From NCBI GenBank assembly GCA_900469445.1, contig UBXM01000009.1, positions 50,323 through 114,322 of the forward strand: 64,000 nt of DNA, in the 5' to 3' direction. Source of the DNA: Hyphomicrobiales bacterium. Lineage in GTDB: Bacteria > Pseudomonadota > Alphaproteobacteria > Rhizobiales > Rhizobiaceae. The notes beneath the pieces are model-generated. The model was not told where the DNA came from. It was given only the letters and a program-made list of their open reading frames with translations, and did no database searches. Positions 10,195 to 19,487 of the stretch are shown piece after piece; positions within the stretch are counted from its first letter, which is position 1, and every line of letters begins with the position of its first letter. Both the position numbers and the translations under genes were made by a program.

Positions 10195-11610
10195 TCAATC
10201 ATCTTCCCCGGTATTTTCATGGCCTTTCCCCAGTTTCTTCGCAGATCCGGCAATGCGGGCGACGAGATCGGGAAGATCCTCGACCATCGTCCAGCGCGCG
10301 CTGCCGTTTTTGGGGAGCTCAGCCGAAGTGGCCGGCAGCATGGCGCCGGCAAAGCCGAGCTTCTCCGCTTCCTTCAGCCGTTGCGAGGTCTGCGATACCG
10401 GCCGCACCGCACCAGAAAGGCTGATTTCACCGAAATAGACGCAGTCGGAGGGAAGAGCCGCGCCCGCCAGCGACGAGACAAGCGCCGATGCAATCGCCAT
10501 GTCGGCGGCAGGCTCAGAGATACGATAACCGCCGGCGATATTCAGGTAGACGTCGTGGCTCCCGAGCCTGACCCCGCAATGCGCTTCAAGCACGGCAAGG
10601 ATCATGGCGAGACGCGAACTGTCCCATCCGACGACAGCGCGCCGCGGCGTGCCGAGCGAGGTGGGGGCCACAAGGGCTTGCACTTCGACCAGAACCGGGC
10701 GGGTGCCTTCCATCCCGGCAAAGACGGCCGCTCCCGGAGACTTGGCATTGCGTTCGCCGAGAAACAGTTCGGACGGATTGGAGACATCGCGCAGGCCATT
10801 GTCGGACATTTCGAACACGCCGATCTCGTCGGTCGGCCCGAAACGGTTTTTGACGGTGCGCAGGATGCGGTAATGATGGCCGCGGTCGCCTTCGAAATAA
10901 AGCACCGCATCGACCATGTGTTCGACGACGCGCGGTCCGGCGATCTGGCCTTCCTTCGTCACATGGCCGACAAGCACCATCGCCGCTCCCGTCTGCTTGG
11001 CAAACCGGATCATCGCCTGAACGCCGGTCCGCACCTGGGTGACGGTACCGGGGGCCGAATCGGCCGTATCGCTCCACAGCGTCTGGATGGAATCGATGAT
11101 CACGAGATCGGGGCGCTTGCTTTCCGAAATCGTTGCAAGGATGTCTTCGACATTGGTCTCGGCGGCAAGCAGCACGTCGCTGTCGGCCGCACCAAGGCGC
11201 TGCGCGCGCAGGCGCACCTGCGCCACCGCCTCTTCGCCCGAGACATAGATGATCCGGTGCCCGCGGCGGGAAAGGGCGGCTGCCGCCTGCATGAGAAGCG
11301 TCGATTTGCCGATACCGGGATCGCCGCCGATCAGAACGGCGGAGCCGCGCACGAAACCGCCGCCTGTGGCGCGGTCCAGTTCGGAAATCCCCGTAAAGAT
11401 GCGCGGCGCCTGCTCGGTTTCGCCCGAAAGCGTGGTGAGCGCCACGGCGCGGCCCTTCTTCGGCGCCTTGCCGGGACCACCGCCGATGCCGCCCATCGGG
11501 TCTTCCTCGACGATCGTGTTCCACTCGCCGCAGCCATCACACTTGCCCGCCCAGCGGTTATGCACCGTGCCGCAGTTCTGGCACACGAATTGGGTCTTGG
11601 TTTTTGCCAT
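10195..11610 (-). CDS. radA: DNA repair protein RadA (branch migration helicase)
   Basis: A 471-residue RecA-like ATPase that processes recombination intermediates. A zinc finger opens the protein (Cys10, Cys13, Cys24, Cys27), Walker A GGDPGIGKST lies at 95-104, and TVKNRFGPTDEIG holds the RadA-specific KNRFG motif. The C-terminus has the Lon-protease-like domain without a catalytic dyad. The ATG at 11610 has no obvious Shine-Dalgarno sequence and lies ten bases after the stop of a ParE-like toxin gene, so it may be translated partly by read-on from that gene. Confidence 0.96.
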   Translation of the reverse strand: MAKTKTQFVCQNCGTVHNRWAGKCDGCGEWNTIVEEDPMGGIGGGPGKAPKKGRAVALTTLSGETEQAPRIFTGISELDRATGGGFVRGSAVLIGGDPGIGKSTLLMQAAAALSRRGHRIIYVSGEEAVAQVRLRAQRLGAADSDVLLAAETNVEDILATISESKRPDLVIIDSIQTLWSDTADSAPGTVTQVRTGVQAMIRFAKQTGAAMVLVGHVTKEGQIAGPRVVEHMVDAVLYFEGDRGHHYRILRTVKNRFGPTDEIGVFEMSDNGLRDVSNPSELFLGERNAKSPGAAVFAGMEGTRPVLVEVQALVAPTSLGTPRRAVVGWDSSRLAMILAVLEAHCGVRLGSHDVYLNIAGGYRISEPAADMAIASALVSSLAGAALPSDCVYFGEISLSGAVRPVSQTSQRLKEAEKLGFAGAMLPATSAELPKNGSARWTMVEDLPDLVARIAGSAKKLGKGHENTGEDD

Positions 11611-11619
11611 GGGGAAGGG

Positions 11620-11922
11620 TCAGTCTTTAAATAAATCAGGTGAGAGATTTTGGTGGCCGTGAAGCACACGCACAATGCGAACGGTCGTTTCCAGTCTGCG
11701 GAAATAAATGCAGCGCCTCCTGTAGGGCAGCGCCTTCAGCCCAGGCGATAGGTTGTCGCGAGGAGAGCCTGGAAAGCCGGTGAGCGCGATCCATTCTATC
11801 TTCCGCGTGAGATCCCGTACAAAGTGAGAGGCTACAAACGGGTCATCGACGGCGATGTAGAGGAATATATCGAGGAGGTCCTGATCAGCGAGCGGAGCGT
11901 AAATCAGCTTTTTCGGTACAAT
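11620..11922 (-). CDS. ParE/RelE-type toxin without a standard start codon
   Basis: In the frame following the antitoxin, an open stretch encodes about 95-100 residues ending at TGA 11622-11620. It reads KKLIYAPLADQDLLDI near the start, FPGSPRDNLSPGLKALP in the middle and RIVRVLHGHQNLSPDLF at the end. That is the ParE/RelE layout (N-terminal helix pair, then a VLHG strand). No ATG, GTG or TTG precedes the conserved N-terminus after an in-frame TGA. The choices are ATT at 11922 (GGGGGA about eight bases upstream, keeps KKLIYAP) or CTG at 11907, which would give a CTGA overlap with the antitoxin stop. Either start is rare, so expression may be weak. Confidence 0.65.
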   Translation of the reverse strand: MVPKKLIYAPLADQDLLDIFLYIAVDDPFVASHFVRDLTRKIEWIALTGFPGSPRDNLSPGLKALPYRRRCIYFRRLETTVRIVRVLHGHQNLSPDLFKD

Positions 11923-12161
11923 ATCCGCATCCCCCGTTCGATGATCGAGTCAGCGTGCGCCTCTGCGCTTTCGAAACTCACGAACTCGCCTCTGTCCAAC
12001 TGGGCATCGGCCTCGGCAATCATGGCTCGCAGATGCTCATCCTCGCTTCCGAGACGACTTAGCCCTGCAGCGACGACGTCCTCCGCAGTATCGTAGGCAC
12101 CGGACTTCACCTGTTCCTCGATGAAAGCCCGGTCTTTGTCACTGAGATGGATCTCGGTCAT
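11904..12161 (-). CDS. ParD-type antitoxin
   Basis: An 85-residue protein, MTEIHLSDKDRAFIEEQVKS..., with the ParD pattern: a ribbon-helix-helix start, YDTAEDVVAAGLSRL recognition helices, then an acidic C-terminal arm (AEADAQLDRGEF) that wraps ParE. The ATG at 12161 follows GGAGAT-type sequence in AAAGGAGATCGAA. It sits 84 bases downstream of the alr stop and overlaps the toxin frame. The pair interrupts the conserved alr-radA interval. Confidence 0.82.
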   Translation of the reverse strand: MTEIHLSDKDRAFIEEQVKSGAYDTAEDVVAAGLSRLGSEDEHLRAMIAEADAQLDRGEFVSFESAEAHADSIIERGMRILYRKS

Positions 12162-12245
12162 TTCGATCTCCTTTTGTTCTCTTTTAGCACGAAGATTTTC
12201 TGCTTCCAAGAGGGGTGTCAAAAGAAGGGCCGGAGCCGGACGAAC

Positions 12246-13418
12246 TCAATCGTCCGGATAAATGTAGCGCCGCTCGTAGCGCAGTCCGAGCCCGGTCAGC
12301 ACTTCGTATCCGATCGTGCCGCCTGCGCGTGCGACGTCGTCCACGGCAATGTTCGGGCCGAACAGTTCGATATAGTCGCCTGTGCGGATTTCGTTCTCGG
12401 GTACGTCGGTCACGTCGAAGATCGTCAGGTCCATCGTGACACGGCCGATGACCGGCACGCGCCTGTTGGCGATGAAGCCGAATGCACCCGGTGCGCCGCC
12501 AGCCCGCAGCGGCACGCCGGAGCCGGACAGCGAACGCAGGTAGCCGTCGGCATAACCGGCCGACACGATAGCAAGGCGGCTGTTGCGCGAAAGCTGATGG
12601 GTGGCGCCATAGCTGACGGTCGAGCCGGACGGCGCATCGCGGATCTGGATGATGCGGGCTTCCGCCTTTGCCACCGGCTTCAAGGCCTGCATGCCATTGA
12701 CCGCTTCGCCGCCGTAAGCCGCAATGCCGGGACGGGTGAGATCAAAGTGATATTCGGGGCTGAGGAAAATACCGGCAGAGGCCGAGAGACTTGCCGGGAC
12801 GCCTTCGAAAGCGGCTGCAACCCGTTGGAAAGTTTCAAGCTGTGATCGGTTGAGCGGCGAGGCCGGTGAATCGCCGCTGTGAAGATGCGACATGACGAGG
12901 ACGGGTGAAAAGCTTGCCGGCCGCGAGACGTCCTCGGCAAAGGCGATCGCTTCTTCCGCCGGAAGGCCGAGCCGGTTGAAGCCGGTATCGATATGCAGTG
13001 CACAGGGATGGTCGCCATGTTCGGCCGTGACCGACATCCAGAAGGCCAGCTGTTCCTCCGAGATGATCACCGGAACCAGATCGTTCTCGTAAAACATCCG
13101 CTCCTGGCCCGGCCAGATACCGGAAAGGACATAGATGCGAGCATCCGGCGCATAGGTGCGCAAGGTCACGCCTTCCTGCACGGCGGCAACGAAAAAGTCG
13201 CGAGCACCGGCTTCATACAGCGCGGTCCCGCAGTCTTCGAGCCCGAGACCATAGGCATCCGCCTTGACGACGGCGGCGGTCGTGGCCGAACCCGAGCGGC
13301 GGGCCATTTCCTTCCAGTTGTCGACGAGTGCGCCGAGATCGACAGTCAATCGAACGGGGGCAATGTCGAAATCATCCAGATAGGTGTCGTCGCTGTCGAA
13401 ATCGGTCTGTTCTGTCAT
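12246..13418 (-). CDS. alr: Alanine racemase
   Basis: A 390-residue PLP enzyme that makes D-alanine for peptidoglycan. The cofactor lysine is Lys52 in VVKADAYGLG. The second catalytic base is the tyrosine of SAGYADGY or of TVSYGATHQLS in the C-terminal beta domain. It has an acidic N-terminal extension of about 20 residues (DFDSDDTYLDDFD) before the barrel. It is in the usual dnaB-alr-radA order of rhizobia, on the minus strand. Confidence 0.95.
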   Translation of the reverse strand: MTEQTDFDSDDTYLDDFDIAPVRLTVDLGALVDNWKEMARRSGSATTAAVVKADAYGLGLEDCGTALYEAGARDFFVAAVQEGVTLRTYAPDARIYVLSGIWPGQERMFYENDLVPVIISEEQLAFWMSVTAEHGDHPCALHIDTGFNRLGLPAEEAIAFAEDVSRPASFSPVLVMSHLHSGDSPASPLNRSQLETFQRVAAAFEGVPASLSASAGIFLSPEYHFDLTRPGIAAYGGEAVNGMQALKPVAKAEARIIQIRDAPSGSTVSYGATHQLSRNSRLAIVSAGYADGYLRSLSGSGVPLRAGGAPGAFGFIANRRVPVIGRVTMDLTIFDVTDVPENEIRTGDYIELFGPNIAVDDVARAGGTIGYEVLTGLGLRYERRYIYPDD

Positions 13419-13643
13419 GAGGGTCTCTATCGAATATGCGTCCGGAGGGCGGGGTAGCCGATCCTAACCTTTTTGACAGCGGGAAAAAGACCGAAGGCGA
13501 AGATTCGGGTTCTCCGCACAGGGTTTTCGGCGCGCAACTGTTAGCATTCGGTCGAGAGTGACTGCGACAGCAGGACGGCTTCATCACGGGGGGACAGAAG
13601 GGTAACCTCAATCCTGTGTTGCAACAGCACTGCAGGCGCATTG

Positions 13644-14150
13644 ATGGCCGTCCCAGGTTCAAAAGACGAACTCCTCGACGCGATTACCAAAACCTTTGAT
13701 AGACTTAGGGAGGATTTCACCCGTGTTCCCAAGGAGCGGGCGAGGGAGGCTACCATGCAAGGTCACGTTGCCGGAGAGATGATGAGCCCGGCAGACCTCG
13801 CAGCTTACCTGATCGGCTGGAACGAACTTGTGCTGAAATGGATCGATCGGGATGACCGAGGCGAAGCGGTCGATTTTCCCGAGACGGGATTTCGATGGAA
13901 TGAGTTGGGCCTGCTCGCCGAAAAATTCTACGCGGACTATGAAGCGTTCGACTGGCCGAAACGACTGGAGCTTTTGGAAGCTGCAAAGGAGAAACTGGTT
14001 TCGACAATCTCCATGCGATCAAACGACGAGCTTTATGGCAAGGGCTGGTACGGAAAATGGACCAAGGGGCGTATGATCCAGTTCAACACCTCGTCTCCCT
14101 ATGCAAATGCAAGGGCGCGTATCCGTAAATGGTTGAAGGCGAACAGCTAG
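13644..14150 (+). CDS. ClbS/DfsB-family four-helix-bundle protein
   Basis: A 168-residue protein related to ClbS/DfsB (DinB-like helical bundle), a family that includes the colibactin self-resistance hydrolase ClbS but is mostly uncharacterised. Support is the opening MAVPGSKDELLDAI, the AAYLIGWNELVLKW helix and the ending SSPYANARARIRKWLKAN. The ATG at 13644 is preferred over an in-frame TTG three bases upstream. The preceding 225 bases back to alr hold no other gene. No genotoxin genes are near, so resistance is not implied. Confidence 0.78.
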   Translation: MAVPGSKDELLDAITKTFDRLREDFTRVPKERAREATMQGHVAGEMMSPADLAAYLIGWNELVLKWIDRDDRGEAVDFPETGFRWNELGLLAEKFYADYEAFDWPKRLELLEAAKEKLVSTISMRSNDELYGKGWYGKWTKGRMIQFNTSSPYANARARIRKWLKANS

Positions 14151-14195
14151 GCTCTTCGCCGGTAGGAACTAACGCCGTGCGACCCTATGGCGGCC

Positions 14196-14287
14196 GTATG
14201 GTGCGGTCAGCATTCGTTGACCGTATGGGAACAGAGGCAGCTTTTGGCTGAGCCCAACCGCCCCCGCGACTGTGAGCGGCGAGCTTT
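14196..14287 (+). promoter_or_regulatory. Truncated cobalamin riboswitch (5' half only)
   Basis: The sequence has the upstream parts of a B12 riboswitch: a short stem, GGGAACA, then GCCCCCGCGACTGTGAGCGG followed by CGAGC. The downstream core with the AGTCAGGAGACCTGCC B12 box, present in the intact copy at 35.1-35.3 kb, is missing. After CGAGCTTTTCGT the sequence runs straight into the interior of a cbiM-like gene, which points to a deletion that removed the riboswitch 3' half and the gene's start. Not expected to function. Confidence 0.75.
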
Positions 14288-14288
14288 T

Positions 14289-14801
14289 CGTTCTTCGAAC
14301 TCCTGCCGCATTACGCGGTCGGTGTCTCCGAAGTGCATTTCATTCTCGGGTCGACGCTGTTTTTGCTCTTCGGGGGGGCTCCGGCGGCCATAGGGCTCGC
14401 ACTCGGTCTCGCGATAAAGGGCCTGTTCTTTGCACCGGCAGACCTTCCGCAATATGGAATGAATGTCACCACGCTGCTGGTGCCATTGTTTTGCGGTGAA
14501 GGCTTTGGTGGATCGCATCATCGCGCCGGAGACCGCTTACGTCGATCTTACCTAACTGCAGGCGTTCAAGCTTTCGACCGCTTATCAGGCCGGTGTTGTT
14601 ACATGGGTTGCGTTCTGGGCCTTCTATGGCGCCGGTATCGCCACGGACAATCTCATGGCGATCGGAGCATTTGGCACCGCCTATATGTTCGCTGTTCTGG
14701 TCGAGCCTCTCGCCAATCTCGTGGTTCTAGCCCCAGCCAAGACGTTGAGCGCTCCCAACGGCTCCGGCTTTGCGACACGGCGGTTGCATAACGCGGCTTG
14801 A
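14289..14801 (+). pseudogene. Decayed CbiM-like cobalt (ECF) transporter permease
   Basis: Translated in pieces, this gives SFFELLPHYAVGVSEVHFIL and FGGAPAAIGLALGLAIKGLF, then DLPQYGMNVTTLLVPLF. After a one-base shift it continues as DRIIAPETAYVDLT, an in-frame TAA at 14553-14555, and AYQAGVVTWVAFWAFYGAG to a TGA at 14799. This is the C-terminal three quarters of an ECF-type cobalt permease as found in rhizobia. The N-terminal 55 or so residues are absent, there is an extra T in the T-run at 14489-14492, and a nonsense codon. It is preceded by a truncated B12 riboswitch, which fits the original regulation. Confidence 0.85.
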
Positions 14802-14817
14802 ACAGCCTGAAACTTTT

Positions 14818-14843
14818 CCCTCGCCGGGTTCTCCCGGCGAGGG
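14818..14843. terminator. Strong stem-loop between the cbiM remnant and dnaB
   Basis: A perfect 11-pair stem (CCCTCGCCGGG / CCCGGCGAGGG) with a four-base loop, eight bases past the dnaB stop. Neither strand has a clear U-tract, so it is either a weak terminator or an RNA 3'-end stabiliser. Confidence 0.55.
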
Positions 14844-14850
14844 CGCCAGA

Positions 14851-16353
<1,503 letters not shown>

Positions 16354-16578
16354 GATCCTACCGTCCGTCCTGTCAGTTCAAGATGCCGGTTTAGAGCTTC
16401 GTCGTCCGCTCTGAAACCATGCTTTTGCCCAAGCGCGGATTCCCACAGGTTTCCACAGCGCATGTCATTTACGCGAAACAAAAAACCTAATGAAGCGACA
16501 AATCCGGTTGACTGTGATCGGCCGAACATCGGCCGCGACTCACTCGGAACTGACGCCATCATACGCCCGGAAAAAGAC

Positions 16579-16608
16579 AAAAAAACGCCCGGCCTTGAGA
16601 GCCGGGCG
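16579..16608 (-). terminator. Rho-independent terminator after rplI
   Basis: On the minus strand, CGCCCGGC and GCCGGGCG flank a TCTCAAG-type loop and are followed by seven T. It ends the rpsF-rpsR-DUF2232-rplI operon about 30 bases past the rplI stop. Confidence 0.9.
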
Positions 16609-16637
16609 CCAACGCAGATGGATCTGCGAAACGTCTA

Positions 16638-17213
16638 TTATTCTTCGTCGCCGTCGCGGTCTGCTTCCGGATCGAAGAAGTCTTCCGGACGCAGTGCGTC
16701 TTCGTCAACGCCGTAGATGGCGTCAGCGGAGGTGAGGCTTTCGCCCTGGGCCTGACGTTCTGCTTCTTCAGCCGAACGGGCAACGTTGACCGAGATCTGG
16801 ATCTCGACTTCCGAATGCAGGTGCAGGGTGACTTCGTGCAGGCCGATGGCCTTGATCGGGTGGTTCAGGTCGACCTGGTTACGGCCGACGTTGAAGCCTT
16901 CGGCAGCCAGAGCTTCCAGGATGTCGCGGGCAGCAACGGAACCGTAGAGCTGGCCGGTTTCGCCAGCCGAACGGACGATGACGAAAGTCTTGCCGGCCAG
17001 GGCGTCGGCAACCGTCTGGGCTTCGCCCTTGCGCTCGAGGTTACGAGCTTCGAGCGTGGAGCGCTCGGCTTCGAAACGCTTCTTGTTGGCGTCGTTGGCG
17101 CGCAGCGCCTTGCCCTGCGGCAGCAGGAAGTTACGAGCGTAACCGTCGCGAACCTTTACGGTTTCGCCCATCTGGCCGAGCTTCGGCACGCGTTCAAGCA
17201 GAATGACTTGCAT
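16638..17213 (-). CDS. rplI: 50S ribosomal protein L9
   Basis: A 191-residue protein that binds 23S rRNA. The N-terminal domain [19 protein letters not shown] is typical. It is followed by the long helix ([20 protein letters not shown]) and the C-terminal domain. The acidic tail (about 40 residues ending [11 protein letters not shown]) is an alphaproteobacterial extension. It is the last gene of the ribosomal operon, 21 bases after the DUF2232 gene. Confidence 0.97.
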   Translation of the reverse strand: MQVILLERVPKLGQMGETVKVRDGYARNFLLPQGKALRANDANKKRFEAERSTLEARNLERKGEAQTVADALAGKTFVIVRSAGETGQLYGSVAARDILEALAAEGFNVGRNQVDLNHPIKAIGLHEVTLHLHSEVEIQISVNVARSAEEAERQAQGESLTSADAIYGVDEDALRPEDFFDPEADRDGDEE

Positions 17214-17234
17214 GTTGGAGTTCCTTTCTAGTTC

Positions 17235-18212
17235 TCAATTTTCTGGATTGGGTGTGTTCTGATCCGTGCTGCCCTTTGCCGGCGTCAGCGCAATGGTCCG
17301 GCGGGTGTCCGTAAGACCGAATGCGAGGATCGCGAAGGCAGGAATGACAAGCATGGAGGAGAGGTATGAGAGCACGAGGACCGGCAGGCGCCAGTCCTTG
17401 CCCTGACTGCGAAAGTGGATGGCGGCAAAGCCCGACATCAAGAAACCTGCGCCGAACGTGCCGCAGATCGTTGCGCCGATCATCGCCGGTACGCCGCCCA
17501 TGAAGGTCATGACGATGCCGGCAAGAAAAACGTAGATCGCGTGACGGTTCATCCGCAGCGCCGACGGCATGTCTTCGCGCGGACGCAATGCGCGGCCCGA
17601 GCGCGAGACGATGCGCATGGCGATGTAAAAGGCTGCAAACAGCAGGATGACCCAGATGCCGCCCTGAACCATGGGCAGCATGAGCAGCATCGTGCCCTTG
17701 AGCTGGGTAACGCCGGCGGCATCGAGCGCCATGGCCGGTTCCTGGCTCTGCAGCGCGGAACTCAGCGCATCGACGATCTGGCCGACAAGCTCCGGTCCGT
17801 AGCCGATGGCAATGCCGAGCGCGATGACGGCAAGCGTCACGAGACCGCACAGATGCAGGAGGATGTCAGAGATCGGGTACCATGCGAGCAGGTTGTCGGG
17901 ACCACCGAGTTCGGAGGCCGGGCGCGCCAGATTGGCGAGATGCGACAGCCAGCCGGCCGGGATCAGCGTGAAGATCGCCATGGTGACGGCAAAGATCGGC
18001 GAGATCAGGATGGCGCCGAGAATGCCCGACGTGACGATGCCGGTGATTGCCGCGCGGTTACCCCAGCCGAGGCCGGCGATGAAGATCGGAAGAGCGGAGG
18101 CTGCATAAAGGACGGCAGCAAAAGACGACTGCGTGTTCGCGCCCATCACGAGGACGGTGGCGACGACGCCGGCCAGAATGCCGGTGGGCAGTACTGTCTG
18201 TGTCTTGTTCAT
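17235..18212 (-). CDS. DUF2232-family membrane protein
   Basis: A 325-residue protein with about eight transmembrane segments and no known function, conserved between rpsR and rplI in rhizobia. I use the ATG at 18212 (MNKTQTVLPTGI) with GAGAGCG upstream. A TTG at 18239 would add nine unlikely residues. Its place inside the rpsF-rpsR-rplI operon suggests coregulation with ribosomal proteins; a direct role in translation is not implied by the sequence. Confidence 0.82.
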   Translation of the reverse strand: MNKTQTVLPTGILAGVVATVLVMGANTQSSFAAVLYAASALPIFIAGLGWGNRAAITGIVTSGILGAILISPIFAVTMAIFTLIPAGWLSHLANLARPASELGGPDNLLAWYPISDILLHLCGLVTLAVIALGIAIGYGPELVGQIVDALSSALQSQEPAMALDAAGVTQLKGTMLLMLPMVQGGIWVILLFAAFYIAMRIVSRSGRALRPREDMPSALRMNRHAIYVFLAGIVMTFMGGVPAMIGATICGTFGAGFLMSGFAAIHFRSQGKDWRLPVLVLSYLSSMLVIPAFAILAFGLTDTRRTIALTPAKGSTDQNTPNPEN

Positions 18213-18339
18213 TACGCTCTCGCTGTCCTGCCATATCAAGCAGTTAGGGGACGGGCCTGAATCAATCTGACAGGCGCTTCATCCCCAACATGGGGTTTGC
18301 AGTTCGTTTCCGATCCGCGCCCAACGCGGAAGGGAGAAT

Positions 18340-18364
18340 GGATCCGCCGAAAATCGGCGGATCC
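18340..18364. other. Perfect hairpin between rpsR and the DUF2232 gene
   Basis: GGATCCGCCGA and TCGGCGGATCC form an 11-pair stem around a three-base loop, nine bases past the rpsR stop. There is no U-tract. It may be an attenuator or RNase barrier that lowers expression of the membrane protein relative to S18. Confidence 0.6.
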
Positions 18365-18372
18365 GGTATCAA

Positions 18373-18621
18373 TTACGATACGACGTACGGCAGCAGGCCG
18401 AGGAAACGGGCGCGCTTGATGGCCTGGGCCAGCTCGCGCTGCTTCTTCTGGGAAACTGCGGTGATACGCGAAGGTACGATCTTGCCGCGCTCGGAAATGT
18501 AGCGCTGCAGGAGACGAACGTCCTTGTAGTCGATCTTCGGTGCATTCGCGCCCGAGAAGGGGCACGTCTTGCGACGACGATGGAAAGGACGGCGAGCCGG
18601 GGACGAGGATACGTCAGCCAT
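18373..18621 (-). CDS. rpsR: 30S ribosomal protein S18
   Basis: An 82-residue small-subunit protein that pairs with S6 on 16S r[31 protein letters not shown] and [20 protein letters not shown] are the family signatures. It lies 24 bases downstream of rpsF in the same transcript. Confidence 0.97.
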   Translation of the reverse strand: MADVSSSPARRPFHRRRKTCPFSGANAPKIDYKDVRLLQRYISERGKIVPSRITAVSQKKQRELAQAIKRARFLGLLPYVVS

Positions 18622-18645
18622 TGTGTTTTCTCCTTAGACCCAGAA

Positions 18646-19110
18646 TTAGGATTCGCGCGGAGCGGACGGGCGCGGTGCGCGCTCGAAGCCGCCTTCACGC
18701 GGAGGACGGTCGCCGAATTCGCGGCGCGGGCCACGATCGCCGAAGTCACGGCGCGGGCCACGATCGTCACGCGGACGGTCATCGCGGTCGCGCTTCTGCA
18801 TCATGGCAGACGGGCCTTCTTCGTGCTTCTCGACGGAAAGCGTCATGTAGCGAAGAACGTCTTCGTTGATGCGCATCTGACGTTCCATTTCGTGCACGGC
18901 AGCAGCCGGAGCATCGATGTCCATCAGAGCGTAGTGAGCCTTGCGGTTCTTCTTCATGCGATACGTCAGGGACTTCAGACCCCAATGTTCGACGCGCCCG
19001 ACCTTGCCGCCATTAGCTTCGATGACGCCCTTGTACTGTTCGACGAGGGCTTCAACCTGCTGAGCGGACATATCCTGCCGGGCAAGGAATACGTGTTCGT
19101 AAAGAGCCAT
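18646..19110 (-). CDS. rpsF: 30S ribosomal protein S6 with repetitive Arg/Gly-rich tail
   Basis: A 154-residue protein. The first 95 residues are the S6 fold ([38 protein letters not shown]). The last 50 or so are low complexity with DRGPRR(D/E)FGDR repeated twice, then RPPREGG. E. coli S6 is glutamylated at its tail; here the tail is basic and disordered instead. It is the first gene of the operon and pairs with S18. Confidence 0.96.
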   Translation of the reverse strand: MALYEHVFLARQDMSAQQVEALVEQYKGVIEANGGKVGRVEHWGLKSLTYRMKKNRKAHYALMDIDAPAAAVHEMERQMRINEDVLRYMTLSVEKHEEGPSAMMQKRDRDDRPRDDRGPRRDFGDRGPRREFGDRPPREGGFERAPRPSAPRES

Positions 19111-19487
19111 GTAAGCTTTGCCTTTTCTTGCGGTTGTTGTGTCACCCGGTTTCGGCGGCTAAGCCTCAACGACTGCTCCTGATGGCCTTTTGGGCCGGCA
19201 AGAAAAGCTGTTGTTTCGAGACGGTCGAGAGCGGAGACACGGGAGGCCGGAACGCTTGTGGTTCCTGCGATCCGCGCCGGGAAACCCGGTGCCGATCGGC
19301 CCTCCGTTCAGCCACCAGCCAGAAGACCGGGTGTTTCGAACACGGCGGCTTATACGGATTTTTGGCGGAAAGGCAAGGGGGAGACTGAATATCGTTAAAA
19401 TAGTTTATTGGACGAAATGACACTAAGGGTTGTATTTGTGTGATTGGTCTAATTTTTTAGACTATGACCACAAGGAGGAGTTGGGGC
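19111..19487. other. Divergent intergenic region, rpsF leader and DyP promoter side
   Basis: A 377-base stretch with no convincing gene. The half next to rpsF is GC-rich and probably holds the ribosomal operon promoter and leader. The last 100 bases before the peroxidase are clearly AT-rich. I see no tRNA or small RNA. Confidence 0.6.
19447..19462. promoter_or_regulatory. Possible operator upstream of the DyP peroxidase gene
   Basis: GTCTAA-TTTT-TTAGAC is a perfect inverted repeat with six-base arms, 25 bases before the peroxidase ATG at 19488 and inside AT-rich promoter-like DNA. It could bind a dimeric repressor. It does not match the Irr or RirA boxes I know, so the regulator is open. Confidence 0.4.

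Noticed and set aside
12215..12845. Plus-strand frames over alr
   Set aside because: Shadows of alr with no recognisable domain.
14333..14791. 152-codon open frame as an intact gene
   Set aside because: Only its first 50 codons match CbiM; the rest is out of frame after the T-run, so it is part of a pseudogene.
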